Assembly: GCF_012985465.1 (NCBI RefSeq)
Contig: NZ_JAAQWN010000001.1
Coordinates: 1 to 64,000, forward strand
DNA: 64,000 nucleotides
Source of the DNA: Pseudomonas sp. WS 5079
GTDB lineage: Bacteria > Pseudomonadota > Gammaproteobacteria > Pseudomonadales > Pseudomonadaceae
Reading direction: 5' to 3'
The notes under the pieces are model-generated. The model was not told the origin of the DNA. It worked only from the letters and a program-made list of their open reading frames with translations, and searched no databases. Each line of letters starts with the position of its first letter. The first letter of the stretch is position 1. Below, piece after piece: positions 36,447 through 45,542 of this stretch. Made by a program: the position numbers and the translations under genes.

Positions 36447-37366
36447 AGAATCTGTCATTTGCACCCGTGTTGGCCGCGTTGATCAGTGTGCCGGCGTTGG
36501 CCGCACCGATTGCCATGGAAGATCAGTCGCAACTGCAGGTGCCGGCTGCGGTGCCCGCCGCCAAGGCGTTCCAGCCGCCCCAGGAAAGCGAACTGCCTGA
36601 CAACGCCTACGGCAAGTTGGTGATGCAGGGCTATGCGTTGTTCGTCGATACCAAGCGCCTGGCGCCGCAGTTTGTCGGCAACGGCCTCAATTGCAGCAAC
36701 TGTCACCTGGATCAGGGGCGCCTGGCCAATTCCACGCCTCTGTGGGGGGCGTACCCCATGTACCCGGCGTACCGTAAGAAGAATGACAAGGTCAATTCCT
36801 TCGCCGAGCGCCTGCAGGGCTGTTTCCAGTTCAGCATGGATGGCGGCACGCCACCGGCAGCGGACAGCCATGAGATTGCTGCGCTGTCGACCTATGCCTA
36901 CTGGCTGGCGAGCAAGGCACCCTTGGGCGTGGAGTTGCCGGGGCGTGGTTACCCGGAGGTCCCACAACCGGCCAAAGGCTACAACCTCGCGCAGGGTGCC
37001 GAGGTGTACAAGGCGCAATGTGCGGTGTGCCATGGCGCCGAAGGGCAGGGGCAGAAGGTGGGCGACAGCTACGTGATGCCACCGTTGTGGGGTAAGGATT
37101 CCTACAACTGGGGCGCCGGTATGCATCGGGTCAACACCGCAGCGTCCTTCATCAAGCACAACATGCCGCTGGGCAAGGGCGGCAGCTTGAGCGACCAGCA
37201 GGCCTGGGACGTAGCGGCCTATGTCAACCGCCATGAGCGCCCGCAGGATCCGCGCCTGGTAGATGGCTCGGTGGAGAAAACCCGCGTGAAGTTCCATGCC
37301 AATGATGGGGTGAACCTGTACGGGCAAACGGTAGACGGCGTGCTGATTGGCCAAGGCATCCGTTAA
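36443..37366 (+). CDS. tsdA: Dihaem cytochrome c, thiosulfate dehydrogenase TsdA-like
   Basis: A 307-residue periplasmic protein with signal peptide (FAPVLAALISVPALA) and haem sites CSNCH (84-88) and CAVCH (193-197). Between them LQGCFQFSMDGG has Cys127 at the place of the unusual cysteine ligand of TsdA active-site haem. TsdA joins two thiosulfates to tetrathionate and reverses this in some species. The N-terminal GYALFVDTKRLAPQFVGNGLNC part resembles TsdA. It is coupled by ATGA to the TsdB-like gene. Assignment is by motif, so it could be another S-S forming cytochrome. Confidence 0.65.
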   Translation: MKNLSFAPVLAALISVPALAAPIAMEDQSQLQVPAAVPAAKAFQPPQESELPDNAYGKLVMQGYALFVDTKRLAPQFVGNGLNCSNCHLDQGRLANSTPLWGAYPMYPAYRKKNDKVNSFAERLQGCFQFSMDGGTPPAADSHEIAALSTYAYWLASKAPLGVELPGRGYPEVPQPAKGYNLAQGAEVYKAQCAVCHGAEGQGQKVGDSYVMPPLWGKDSYNWGAGMHRVNTAASFIKHNMPLGKGGSLSDQQAWDVAAYVNRHERPQDPRLVDGSVEKTRVKFHANDGVNLYGQTVDGVLIGQGIR

Positions 37367-37386
37367 ACTGTTGCCTGAACACAAAA

Positions 37387-37420
37387 AATGCCGCTCAAAC
37401 CCCGGGGTTTGAGCGGCATT
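37387..37420 (-). terminator. Perfect 34-bp palindrome with T-run on the minus strand
   Basis: AATGCCGCTCAAACCCC is followed directly by its exact complement, with no loop. On the minus strand the hairpin is followed by a run of T (ATTTTTTGTG), so it looks like a terminator of leftward transcription. On the plus strand it lies between the cytochrome stop and the 37441 gene and has no T-run. Confidence 0.6.
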
Positions 37421-37440
37421 GTCATTCTGGAAAAGCAATT

Positions 37441-37671
37441 ATGAAACGTGAGCGCGTCAAAGAGCGGCATGCAGAGGGTCATATCTCTGCGACCCATGTG
37501 ATTCAAAATCCGGCCAATTCAGGGGAGTGGATCGTGTTTTTCAAGAAAAGCGGCGGGCGCAGCTTTTTCCTGGTGGATGACCAGGACGAGGTCGAATCCT
37601 TTGAAAAACTCGATGACCTGATCGACACCATTCGCAGCCTCGGCATCAAGTTCGCCGAGATTCACATGTAG
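37441..37671 (+). CDS. Small hypothetical protein, 76 residues
   Basis: A 76-residue, soluble alpha-beta protein. ATG 37441 has GGAAAAG upstream. It is rich in charged residues (MKRERVKERHAEGH, then SFEKLDDLIDTIRSLG) and has a strand pattern EWIVFFKKSGGRSFFLVDD in the middle. Family not recognised; no domain can be named. It is convergent with the lipoprotein gene at 37681, only 9 bp apart. Confidence 0.65.
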   Translation: MKRERVKERHAEGHISATHVIQNPANSGEWIVFFKKSGGRSFFLVDDQDEVESFEKLDDLIDTIRSLGIKFAEIHM

Positions 37672-37680
37672 CCGCCTAGC

Positions 37681-37962
37681 TTACTTGCAGACCACCACTA
37701 CGCTGCGACCCTTGAAGTTGCCCACATCGGCGCCCAGGGTCTTGTCGCTTTCCTTCAAGGCTGGCGTGCCTTCGGTGCCGACGATGCGGTAACCGGTGCC
37801 GGCGCAGGAGGCATCGGCCTTTTCGTAGCAACTGGCCCAGGAATTGGCCTCGCCCGAACAGTCAATGGTCAGGCCTTGTTCGCCGTTTTTCAGGTAAATG
37901 TCGGAAGTGGTGGTGCAGCCGGCGAGCGCCAGTACCGAGGTCAGTGCCAGGATCTTGTTCAT
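37681..37962 (-). CDS. Small lipoprotein
   Basis: A 93-residue lipoprotein with signal MNKILALTSVLALAGC, lipobox LAGC (Cys16). The mature part has cysteines in DCSGEANSWASCYEKADASCAG and at the C-terminus (VVVCK), likely paired. The start is uncertain, as no clear ribosome-binding site precedes ATG 37962. It stands convergent with the 37441 gene with no terminator between. Confidence 0.7.
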   Translation of the reverse strand: MNKILALTSVLALAGCTTTSDIYLKNGEQGLTIDCSGEANSWASCYEKADASCAGTGYRIVGTEGTPALKESDKTLGADVGNFKGRSVVVVCK

Positions 37963-38062
37963 GTAAAGTTCGTCGTTGAGAAGTGTTAAGGGGCGCGCTG
38001 ACACTGTTGTGGGGCGTTTCAGCGAGATTATAGCGAACGGCCATCAAGGTACAGACAATCAC

Positions 38063-38090
38063 AAAAAAGCCCCGTTCACCGGGGCTTCAT
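38063..38090 (-). terminator. Intrinsic terminator for the 38107 gene
   Basis: On the minus strand AGCCCCGG-TGAA-CGGGGCT is followed by TTTTTTG. The hairpin starts 16 bp after the stop of the 61-residue gene. Confidence 0.8.
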
Positions 38091-38106
38091 GCGCAACCGC
38101 AGAGGC

Positions 38107-38292
38107 TTACTTGCCCTTTGGTCGCTTGCTTGACGCGTGGCCGGCTTCATCCACAAATACTTCGGCTACTGCAATCGCCTGGCTTTCGGTGGCGAATACG
38201 CCGGCAACGCTGTCGCCGTGAAAGTTGATCAGGTGCCAGCCGTCTGCTCGCTTGGTGATCAGGTAGCCGTTTACGCCTTTGGGTTCTGACAT
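38107..38292 (-). CDS. Small hypothetical protein, 61 residues
   Basis: A 61-residue protein beginning MSEPKGVNGYLITKRADGWH and ending in a basic tail (SSKRPKGK). It has the strand-helix shape of small DUF2188-like proteins (GWHLINFHGDSVAGVFATESQAIAVAEVF), but I cannot assign it. It has its own terminator, which supports it being a real gene. Confidence 0.65.
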   Translation of the reverse strand: MSEPKGVNGYLITKRADGWHLINFHGDSVAGVFATESQAIAVAEVFVDEAGHASSKRPKGK

Positions 38293-38603
38293 CTATTAAC
38301 AATCTCGTGGTCTGGTGTTCAAGCTGGCAATGATAGCGCCAAATGCCATGGGGGCGCGTAAGTTGTTGCAGGTCAGTGCCGAACCCCATAAAGCGTGCTA
38401 AAAAGGATATGGCCCTTTGAAATCAGGGGATGCTGGGTTTTCTCCGGTGCCGTTGGGGCCGCTTGTTTGAACATGGGCGGAACTAACGCCGACATTTTTT
38501 CTCTATGTTGACATCGCAACGCCAGCAGCGCCCATTGTAAGGTGGCTGCGGCCTGATTAGACTGCGCCGAATTTCGTACGCACAGCCCTTATTAAGGACT
38601 TAT
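38293..38603. other. Intergenic region before galU
   Basis: These 311 bp lie between the divergent 61-residue gene and galU and must contain both promoters. GACTTAT precedes galU with a weak ribosome-binding site. I see no repeat, palindrome or further gene here. Confidence 0.5.
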
Positions 38604-39443
38604 ATGATCAAGAAATGCTTGTTCCCAGCAGCCGGTTACGGCACTCGCTTCCTGCCAGCGACCAAGGCCATGCCTAAAGAAATGCTGCCGGTGGTAAACA
38701 AGCCACTGATCCAGTACGGCGTCGAAGAGGCACTGGATGCCGGCCTGAACGAAATCTCCATCGTCACCGGTCGTGGCAAGCGCGCCCTGGAAGACCACTT
38801 TGACATCAGCTATGAACTGGAAAACCAGATCAAGGGCACCGACAAGGAAAAATACCTGGTCGGTATCCGCAAGCTGCTCGACGAGTGCTCGTTTTCCTAC
38901 ACCCGTCAAACCCAGATGAAAGGTCTTGGTCATGCCATCCTCACCGGTCGCCCGCTGATCGGTGACGAACCGTTTGCCGTGGTCCTGGCGGACGACCTGT
39001 GCGTGAACCTGGAAGGCGACGGCGTCTTGACCCAGATGGTCAAGCTGTACCAGAAATACCGCTGCACCATCGTTGCAGTGCAGGAAGTCGATCCTTCGGA
39101 AACCAACAAGTACGGCGTGATCGCTGGCGACGATATTGGCGATGGCCTGATCCGTGTGCGCGACATGGTCGAGAAGCCAGCGCCGGAAGATGCCCCGTCG
39201 AACCTGGCGATCATCGGTCGCTACATCCTGACCCCGGATATCTTCAAGCTGATCGAAGAAACCGAGCCAGGCAAGGGCGGCGAAATCCAGATCACCGACG
39301 CATTGTTGAAGCAGGCCAAGGACGGTTGCGTCATTGCCTACAAGTTCAAGGGTCGTCGTTTTGACTGCGGTGGCGCCGAAGGCTACATCGAGGCGACCAA
39401 CTTCTGCTACGAGCACTTCTACAAGACTGGCAAGGCTTACTGA
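38604..39443 (+). CDS. galU: UTP-glucose-1-phosphate uridylyltransferase
   Basis: A 279-residue nucleotidyltransferase that makes UDP-glucose for lipopolysaccharide core and exopolysaccharide. It has the nucleotide loop FPAAGYGTRFLPATKAMPKEMLPVV (residues 7-31), the UTP-binding VVLADDLCVN, EKPAPEDAPSNLAIIGRYIL, and RRFDCGGAEGYIEA near the end. Length matches the family. gor follows 100 bp later, after a terminator; galU-gor proximity is known from P. aeruginosa. Confidence 0.96.
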   Translation: MIKKCLFPAAGYGTRFLPATKAMPKEMLPVVNKPLIQYGVEEALDAGLNEISIVTGRGKRALEDHFDISYELENQIKGTDKEKYLVGIRKLLDECSFSYTRQTQMKGLGHAILTGRPLIGDEPFAVVLADDLCVNLEGDGVLTQMVKLYQKYRCTIVAVQEVDPSETNKYGVIAGDDIGDGLIRVRDMVEKPAPEDAPSNLAIIGRYILTPDIFKLIEETEPGKGGEIQITDALLKQAKDGCVIAYKFKGRRFDCGGAEGYIEATNFCYEHFYKTGKAY

Positions 39444-39467
39444 TTAAGCATGGCCTGTTGAGTCTCA

Positions 39468-39500
39468 AGAAAGCCACCTTCGGGTGGCTTTCTGGTTTTT
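39468..39500 (+). terminator. Intrinsic terminator after galU
   Basis: Stem AGAAAGCCACC, loop TTCG, complement GGTGGCTTTCT, then GGTTTTTTGG. It lies 25 bp after the galU stop, so galU and gor are probably separate units. Confidence 0.85.
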
Positions 39501-39543
39501 TGGGTACAAGCGGGTATCCTGATGCCCTGCCGAGGAGAGTGAA

Positions 39544-40902
39544 ATGGCCTACGATTTTGATCTTTATGTAATTGGCGCCGGTTCCGGTGGCGTTCGGGCG
39601 GCACGCTTTGCCGCAGGGTTTGGCGCGAAGGTCGCCGTGGCGGAAAGCCGCTACCTGGGCGGGACGTGTGTGAATGTGGGCTGTGTGCCGAAAAAGCTGC
39701 TGGTCTATGGCGCGCACTTTGCCGAAGACTTCGAGCAGGCCAGCGGTTTTGGCTGGTCCCTGGGCGAGGCGGACTTTGATTGGGCGACGCTGATAGCCAA
39801 CAAGGACCGCGAGATCAATCGCCTCAATGGCATCTACCGCAACCTGCTGGTCAACAGTGGCGTGACCCTTCACGAAGGCCACGCGCGCCTGACCGGGGCG
39901 CACGAGGTCGAGATCAATGGAGAGCGCTTCACCGCCAAGAATATCTTGATCGCCACTGGCGGCTGGCCGCAGATTCCCGAGATTCCGGGGCACGAGCACG
40001 CTATTGGCTCCAATGAGGCGTTCTTCCTTAAAGAGCTGCCCAAGCGTGTGCTGGTGGTGGGCGGCGGTTATATTGCGGTGGAGTTTGCCGGGATTTTCCA
40101 TGGCCTGGGCGCACAGACATCGCTGCTGTATCGCGGCGATCTGTTCCTGCGTGGCTTCGATGGTGCGGTGCGCAAGCATTTGCAGGAAGAACTGACCAAG
40201 CGCGGCCTGGACCTGCAATTCAACGCCGATATCGCGCGTATCGACAAACAGGCCGGTGGCAGCCTCAAGGCCACCCTGAAGGACGGTCGTGTGTTGGAGG
40301 CCGATTGCGTGTTCTACGCCACCGGGCGGCGCCCGATGTTGGATAACCTGGGCCTGGAGCACACCGGGGTCAAGCTGGACGAGCGTGGTTTTGTCGCGGT
40401 CGACGACCTGTACCAGACCGCCGAGCCTTCGATCCTGGCCATTGGCGACGTGATCGGTCGCGTGCAGTTGACGCCTGTGGCATTGGCCGAAGGCATGGCC
40501 GTGGCGCGTCGCCTGTTCAAGCCGGAGCAATACCGCCCGGTAGACTACGCGATGATCCCGACGGCGGTGTTCAGCCTGCCGAACATCGGCACCGTAGGCT
40601 TGAGCGAAGAGCAGGCTAGGGCCGATGGGCATAACGTGCAGATCTTCGAAAGCCGCTTCCGGCCGATGAAGTTGACCCTGACCGAGTGCCAGGAGCGCAC
40701 CCTGATGAAGCTGGTGGTCGATGCCGACACCGACAAGGTGTTGGGTTGCCACATGGTCGGGCCGGATGCGGGCGAGATCGTCCAGGGCCTGGCGATCGCC
40801 CTCAAGGCGGGGGCGACCAAGCAGCATTTCGACGAGACCATCGGCGTGCATCCTACGGCGGCGGAAGAATTCGTCACCATGCGCACGCCAGTGGCTGGCT
40901 GA
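39544..40902 (+). CDS. gor: Glutathione-disulfide reductase
   Basis: A 452-residue flavoenzyme that reduces oxidised glutathione with NADPH. It has FAD motif [12 protein letters not shown], redox disulphide Cys42/Cys47 in [18 protein letters not shown] fold [15 protein letters not shown], second FAD motif AIGDVIG, and the C-terminal dimer His-Glu in [17 protein letters not shown] precedes the ATG. Its stop touches the convergent KfrA-like stop with no gap. Confidence 0.94.
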   Translation: MAYDFDLYVIGAGSGGVRAARFAAGFGAKVAVAESRYLGGTCVNVGCVPKKLLVYGAHFAEDFEQASGFGWSLGEADFDWATLIANKDREINRLNGIYRNLLVNSGVTLHEGHARLTGAHEVEINGERFTAKNILIATGGWPQIPEIPGHEHAIGSNEAFFLKELPKRVLVVGGGYIAVEFAGIFHGLGAQTSLLYRGDLFLRGFDGAVRKHLQEELTKRGLDLQFNADIARIDKQAGGSLKATLKDGRVLEADCVFYATGRRPMLDNLGLEHTGVKLDERGFVAVDDLYQTAEPSILAIGDVIGRVQLTPVALAEGMAVARRLFKPEQYRPVDYAMIPTAVFSLPNIGTVGLSEEQARADGHNVQIFESRFRPMKLTLTECQERTLMKLVVDADTDKVLGCHMVGPDAGEIVQGLAIALKAGATKQHFDETIGVHPTAAEEFVTMRTPVAG

Positions 40903-41910
40903 TCAGGCCTGGGCCGCTGCCTCTGGCGTCGTTGCAACGACGGCAGCCAGGCGCAGCGCCTCGATGGTGGCCTGGGCCTTGATCAGGTCCAGTTCCACGG
41001 CTTTGTAGCTGTGCTGTTGCTCGGCCAGTGCCTCCTGGCGTGACTGGCTGTCCAGCACCGCTACCCGCAGGCGCTCCTGGAGCAGGGTGCGTTCGCTGTC
41101 GATCACGCTCACCTGTTCGCTCAGCTTGAGTTGCTGGGCCTGAGCCTTGCGGCTTTGCTCCTGCAGGGCAGCCAATTCCTTCGCCGTAACCCGGTGTTCA
41201 ATCAATAGCCGCTCATTGTCGCGATGCAGTTGGGTGATCTCGTCCTGGCGCACCAGGGCGCTCTGTTGTGCCTGGCGTAATTCAGCCTGCAGTTGTTGCA
41301 ACTGGCCTTCGTGACGGCGCTGCTCCTGCTCGCGCTGATCCTTGATGGCATTGCGATAGTGCTCAAGGGCATCGCGGGCGTGCAGGTGCTTTTCTTCCAG
41401 CGAACGAATCTGTTCGTCCTTGTCCGAGAGCCGTAGCTCGTAGTCGCTGCACGCCTGGCTAAGCCCGGCGTTACGGGTTTGCTCGGTCTGCAGGCTGGTG
41501 CTGGCGGTTTGCAGCGCGGCGCTTTCTTCGGCGAGGGCGGTGCCCTGGATATCAAATTGCTGCTGGAGTTGGCTGTGTGCGGCTTCAAGCGCTTCTACCT
41601 GGGCGAGCAGGGCGCTTTTTTGCTGTTCGAACTGGGCCAGGGCCAGGTCGATGGGCTCCTGGGCTTTCTCTTTCAGGCGCTGGGCCAGGCGTGTCACCAG
41701 TTCGCCGAGCTCGTCGTCGATGGGGGCTTCGGTGATGGTGAGGCGGGTTTCGCTCTCGTCGAGCTCTTTTAAATAGCGGTGAATGGTGGTTTTCGAGCCG
41801 GTATTACCCATTTCGATGCGCACCGCATCAATGCTGGGGTTTTCGCCGCGGGCGAGAATTGCCAGGCGTGCCGTCTGAACTACTGCTTTGTTGATGCCAC
41901 CGCGAGCCAT
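40903..41910 (-). CDS. KfrA-like DNA-binding coiled-coil protein
   Basis: A 335-residue protein with the KfrA N-terminal DNA-binding domain (MARGGINKAVVQTARLAIL, then GNTGSKTTIHRYLKELDE, the HTH) followed by about 230 residues of continuous Gln/Glu/Ala-rich coiled coil. KfrA is a plasmid partition-associated regulator that binds its own promoter; chromosomal relatives occur in Pseudomonas. A 23-bp palindrome in its upstream region is the likely operator. It is convergent with gor (adjacent stops) and divergent from the tyrosine recombinase, a layout that suggests an inserted pair. Confidence 0.8.
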   Translation of the reverse strand: MARGGINKAVVQTARLAILARGENPSIDAVRIEMGNTGSKTTIHRYLKELDESETRLTITEAPIDDELGELVTRLAQRLKEKAQEPIDLALAQFEQQKSALLAQVEALEAAHSQLQQQFDIQGTALAEESAALQTASTSLQTEQTRNAGLSQACSDYELRLSDKDEQIRSLEEKHLHARDALEHYRNAIKDQREQEQRRHEGQLQQLQAELRQAQQSALVRQDEITQLHRDNERLLIEHRVTAKELAALQEQSRKAQAQQLKLSEQVSVIDSERTLLQERLRVAVLDSQSRQEALAEQQHSYKAVELDLIKAQATIEALRLAAVVATTPEAAAQA

Positions 41911-41936
41911 AGGGTCTCCGTCGATTTGATACTGTG

Positions 41937-41959
41937 GTATGTATTATGTATATACATAC
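41937..41959. promoter_or_regulatory. Palindromic operator candidate for the KfrA-like gene
   Basis: GTATGTA-N9-TACATAC is an inverted repeat (41937-41943 and 41953-41959), overlapping the 14-bp palindrome TATGTATATACATA (41945-41958). It lies 27-49 bp before the KfrA-like start in an AT-rich stretch, in contrast to the GC-rich surroundings. KfrA proteins are known to bind AT-rich inverted repeats at their own promoters. Confidence 0.5.
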
Positions 41960-42075
41960 TATATCACGAATTAAAACGCGTTGAAATTCACCATTTAACA
42001 GATGGGATATTGGCGTATTATCCCGTGTCATGACTTGCCGGACCCTCTCCGGGCGCAGTCCCCGTACACCAACCT

Positions 42076-42102
42076 CTGTAGGAGCCGGCTTGCCGGCGAT
42101 CG
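42076..42102. repeat. REP arm just before the recombinase start
   Basis: CTGTAGGAGCCGGCTTGCCG is one REP arm of the window's family, ending five bases before ATG 42107. It takes the place of a ribosome-binding site. Confidence 0.8.
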
Positions 42103-42106
42103 CGGC

Positions 42107-43039
42107 ATGAGTGAACTAGATCGATACCTGAACGCCGCCACCCGCGATAACACCCGTCGCAGCTATCGCGCTGCCATCGAGCACTTTGAGGTGAGTTGGG
42201 GCGGCTTCCTGCCTGCCACCAGCGACAGCGTGGCCCGATACCTGGTGGCCTATGCCGGGATGCTCGCGGTCAATACGCTGAAACTGCGGCTCTCGGCGCT
42301 GGCGCAATGGCACACCAGCCAGGGTTTTCCCGATCCGACCAAGGCGCCGGTGGTGCGCAAGGTGCTCAAGGGCATTCGCGCCTTGCACCCGGCCCAGGAA
42401 AAACAGGCCGAACCCTTGCAGCTCCAGCATCTGGAGCAGGTGGTCGGCTGGCTTGAGCGCGATGCCGAGCAGGCGCGGGCAGAGGGCGATCGACCGCGCT
42501 GGCTGCGTGCCAAGCGCGACACGGCCTTGATCCTGCTGGGCTTTTGGCGCGGCTTTCGCAGTGATGAGCTGTGCCGTTTGCAGATCGAGCATGTCCAGGC
42601 GGTACCAGGCGCGGGCATCACCCTGTACCTGCCGCGCAGCAAGAGCGACCGCGAGAACCTCGGCCAGACCTATCAAACCCCGGCGCTGCTGCGCCTGTGC
42701 CCGGTACAGGCCTATAGCGAATGGCTGAGTGCCTCGGCCCTGGTGCGCGGCCCGCTGTTTCGCGGGATCGATCGCTGGGGCAACCTGGGTGAGGAGGGGT
42801 TGCATGCCAACAGCGTGATCCCGCTGCTGCGCCAGGCCCTCGGGCGGGCCGGCATTGCCGCCGAGCAATACACCAGCCACTCCCTGCGCCGTGGCTTTGC
42901 CACCTGGGCCCATCGCAGCGGCTGGGATTTGAAGTCGCTGATGACGTATGTCGGCTGGAAGGACATGAAGTCAGCCATGCGCTATGTTGAAGCGACGCCC
43001 TTTCTTGGCATGACTCAGGCCCGCGACCCGCTGCTTTAA
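42107..43039 (+). CDS. Tyrosine recombinase/integrase
   Basis: A 310-residue site-specific recombinase: SAM-like N-terminal domain (RYLNAATRDNTRRSYRAAI), then the catalytic domain with Arg151 in WRGFRSDEL, His258 and Arg261 in HSLRRG, Trp284 and the Tyr293 nucleophile in AMRYVEA. It cuts and rejoins DNA by a 3'-phosphotyrosine link. ATG 42107 is the first codon of the homology; there is no ribosome-binding site but a REP arm upstream. There is no tRNA gene, excisionase or other mobile gene nearby, so it may be a domesticated or solitary recombinase, facing away from the KfrA-like gene. Confidence 0.85.
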   Translation: MSELDRYLNAATRDNTRRSYRAAIEHFEVSWGGFLPATSDSVARYLVAYAGMLAVNTLKLRLSALAQWHTSQGFPDPTKAPVVRKVLKGIRALHPAQEKQAEPLQLQHLEQVVGWLERDAEQARAEGDRPRWLRAKRDTALILLGFWRGFRSDELCRLQIEHVQAVPGAGITLYLPRSKSDRENLGQTYQTPALLRLCPVQAYSEWLSASALVRGPLFRGIDRWGNLGEEGLHANSVIPLLRQALGRAGIAAEQYTSHSLRRGFATWAHRSGWDLKSLMTYVGWKDMKSAMRYVEATPFLGMTQARDPLL

Positions 43040-43066
43040 GATTTCTTCTATTAATACAGCTGGTTG

Positions 43067-43103
43067 ATAGCCAAAACCAATCGCAAGCATCAGGTTTGCC
43101 AAT
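43067..43103 (+). promoter_or_regulatory. OxyR-type binding site upstream of ahpC
   Basis: ATAG-N7-CAAT-N7-ATCA-N7-CAAT matches the OxyR pattern of four tetranucleotides (ATAG/CTAT) at exact seven-base spacing, each with at most one or two mismatches. TAGGAT at 43127-43132 could be the -10 element, placing the OxyR site next to the -35 position, where it would activate. It lies 69-105 bp before the ahpC start. Confidence 0.7.
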
Positions 43104-43171
43104 GAGCCATCGGCGATGAGACTGGGTAGGATTCACCCATCAACTTACTAACCCCTGACGGAGAGTCAACG

Positions 43172-43735
43172 ATGCCTATCATCAACAGCCAAGTAAAACC
43201 GTTCAAAGCCACCGCTTACAAAAACGGCAACTTCGTAGACGTGTCGGACGCTGACCTGAAAGGCAAGTGGTCTGTCGTGTTCTTCTACCCAGCCGACTTC
43301 ACTTTCGTCTGCCCAACCGAACTGGAAGACCTGGCTGACAACTACGCCGAATTCCAGAAACTGGGCGTCGAGATCTACAGCGTGTCCACCGACACCCACT
43401 TTGCCCACGCTGCCTGGCACAACACCTCGCCAGCCATCGGCAAGATCCAGTACACCATGATTGGCGATCCGACCCTGACCATCTCCCGCAACTTCGACGT
43501 GCTGATCGAAGAAGCTGGCCTGGCAGACCGTGGCACCTTCGTGATCAACCCTGAAGGCCAGATCAAGATCGTTGAGCTGAACGACGGCGGTGTTGGTCGT
43601 GACGCTTCCGAACTGCTGCGCAAAATCAAGGCGGCCCAGTACGTTGCTGCCCACCCAGGCGAAGTGTGCCCAGCCAAGTGGAAAGAAGGCGAGGCTACCC
43701 TGGCTCCGTCCCTGGACCTGGTCGGCAAGATCTAA
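43172..43735 (+). CDS. ahpC: Alkyl hydroperoxide reductase AhpC
   Basis: A 187-residue 2-Cys peroxiredoxin with the peroxidatic Cys47 in FVCPTE and resolving Cys166 in EVCPAKW; length and ends fit AhpC. It reduces H2O2 and organic peroxides. Upstream is an OxyR-type site and downstream a terminator, then ahpF 126 bp later. AGAGTCAACG precedes the ATG. Confidence 0.97.
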   Translation: MPIINSQVKPFKATAYKNGNFVDVSDADLKGKWSVVFFYPADFTFVCPTELEDLADNYAEFQKLGVEIYSVSTDTHFAHAAWHNTSPAIGKIQYTMIGDPTLTISRNFDVLIEEAGLADRGTFVINPEGQIKIVELNDGGVGRDASELLRKIKAAQYVAAHPGEVCPAKWKEGEATLAPSLDLVGKI

Positions 43736-43790
43736 GTCTGTGAAGTATCAAGGGCGGATTGCCGCACCTTAAGTAAGCCGCACCGCCCTC

Positions 43791-43829
43791 AAAAACGCCC
43801 GGGCGAGATTCGCTCGGGCGTTTTTTTTT
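43791..43829 (+). terminator. Intrinsic terminator between ahpC and ahpF
   Basis: Stem AACGCCCGGGCGA/TCGCTCGGGCGTT with a run of nine T. It lies 56 bp after ahpC and 33 bp before ahpF, so ahpF is expressed by read-through or by its own promoter, a common way to keep AhpC in excess. Confidence 0.88.
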
Positions 43830-43861
43830 ACCGAATTGATTTGAAATAGGAAATCGCCCGT

Positions 43862-45415
43862 ATGTTGGACGCCAATCTTAAAGCTCAGTTGAAGTCATAC
43901 CTGGAACGGGTCACCCAGCCGATCGAGATCGTCGCCTCCCTCGACGACGGTGCGAAATCCCAGGAAATGCTTGCCCTTTTGCAGGACGTAACCAGTCTCA
44001 CCACGCTGATTAGCCTGAAAACCGATGGCAATGACGCGCGCAAGCCATCGTTCTCCATCAACCGCCCGGGTGCCGATATCAGCCTGCGTTTTGCCGGCAT
44101 CCCCATGGGTCATGAATTCACTTCGTTGGTGCTGGCCCTGCTGCAAGTCGGTGGCCACCCGTCGAAGGCCAGTGTCGAAGTGATTGAGCAGATTCGCAGC
44201 CTTAAAGGCGAGTTCAGCTTCGAGACTTACTTCTCGCTGTCCTGCCAGAACTGCCCGGACGTGGTCCAGGCGCTGAACCTGATGGCTGTGCTCAACCCGA
44301 ACATCCGCCACGTCGCTATCGACGGCGCACTGTTCCAGGCTGAAGTCGACGAGCGCCAGGTCATGGCAGTGCCCAGCGTCTACCTCAACGGTGTGAACTT
44401 CGGCCAGGGCCGCATGGGCCTGGAAGAAATTCTCGCCAAGCTCGACACCAGCGGTATCGAAAAAGCGGCCGAGAAAATCAGCGCCAAGGACGCCTTTGAT
44501 GTACTCGTCGTCGGTGGTGGCCCGGCAGGTTCTGCCGCGGCTATCTACGCCGCGCGTAAAGGTATCCGCACGGGGGTGGCCGCCGAGCGTTTTGGTGGGC
44601 AAGTGCTGGACACCATGTCCATCGAGAACTTTATCTCGGTACAGGAAACCGAAGGCCCGAAACTGGCCAGCGCCCTGGAAGCCCACGTGCGTCAGTACGA
44701 CGTGGACATCATGAACCTACAGCGCGCCAGCAGCCTGATCCCGGCGAAAAATCCCGGTGAGCTGCACGAAATTCGCTTCGAGAGCGGGGCGACCCTCAAG
44801 TCCAAGACCGTGATCCTGGCCACCGGTGCGCGCTGGCGCGAAATGGGCGTGCCGGGCGAGCAGGAGTACAAGGCCAAGGGTGTGTGTTTCTGCCCACACT
44901 GCGATGGCCCGCTGTTCAAGGGTAAGCGCGTGGCGGTGATCGGCGGCGGTAACTCCGGTGTTGAAGCGGCCATCGACCTGGCCGGTATTGTCAGCCATGT
45001 CACGTTGCTCGAGTTCGACAGCAAGTTGCGCGCCGACGCGGTATTGCAACGCAAGCTCTACAGCCTGCCGAACGTTGATGTGATCACCAGTGCGCTGACC
45101 AGCGAGGTCAAGGGTGATGGCCAGAAAGTCACCGGCCTGGCCTACAAGGACCGCGATACTGGCGAGTTCAAGACCATCGACCTGGAAGGCATCTTTGTGC
45201 AGATCGGTTTGCTGCCCAATACCGATTGGCTCAAGGGCACGGTGGAGTTGTCGCCCCGTGGCGAGATCATTGTCGATGCCCGTGGCGAGACGTCACTGCC
45301 AGGCGTGTTTGCCGCAGGTGACGTGACTACGGTGCCGTACAAGCAGATCGTGATTGCGGTGGGCGAGGGCGCCAAGGCTTCCTTGAGTGCTTTTGATCAC
45401 CTGATCCGAGCGTAA
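43862..45415 (+). CDS. ahpF: Alkyl hydroperoxide reductase subunit F
   Basis: A 517-residue flavoprotein disulphide reductase that passes electrons from NADH to AhpC. It has two N-terminal thioredoxin-like folds with [14 protein letters not shown] motif [19 protein letters not shown], the active-site [11 protein letters not shown] and a C-terminal FAD motif [23 protein letters not shown]. Length fits AhpF. A terminator follows at once. Confidence 0.97.
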   Translation: MLDANLKAQLKSYLERVTQPIEIVASLDDGAKSQEMLALLQDVTSLTTLISLKTDGNDARKPSFSINRPGADISLRFAGIPMGHEFTSLVLALLQVGGHPSKASVEVIEQIRSLKGEFSFETYFSLSCQNCPDVVQALNLMAVLNPNIRHVAIDGALFQAEVDERQVMAVPSVYLNGVNFGQGRMGLEEILAKLDTSGIEKAAEKISAKDAFDVLVVGGGPAGSAAAIYAARKGIRTGVAAERFGGQVLDTMSIENFISVQETEGPKLASALEAHVRQYDVDIMNLQRASSLIPAKNPGELHEIRFESGATLKSKTVILATGARWREMGVPGEQEYKAKGVCFCPHCDGPLFKGKRVAVIGGGNSGVEAAIDLAGIVSHVTLLEFDSKLRADAVLQRKLYSLPNVDVITSALTSEVKGDGQKVTGLAYKDRDTGEFKTIDLEGIFVQIGLLPNTDWLKGTVELSPRGEIIVDARGETSLPGVFAAGDVTTVPYKQIVIAVGEGAKASLSAFDHLIRA

Positions 45416-45426
45416 GGCCTGAAACT

Positions 45427-45457
45427 AAAAAACCCATGAGAGATCATGGGTTTTTTG
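45427..45457 (+). terminator. Bidirectional terminator between ahpF and gloA
   Basis: AAAAAACCCATGA, loop GAGA, TCATGGGTTTTTT, with A and T runs on both sides, serving ahpF on the plus strand and the convergent gloA on the minus strand. Confidence 0.85.
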
Positions 45458-45542
45458 TGGCCGTTGCTTTTGTGGGCGCTGGTTTGCCTGCGGTGCAGGC
45501 AAACACCACGGTGATACCCTCCTGCTGGGGCATCAAGCCGGT

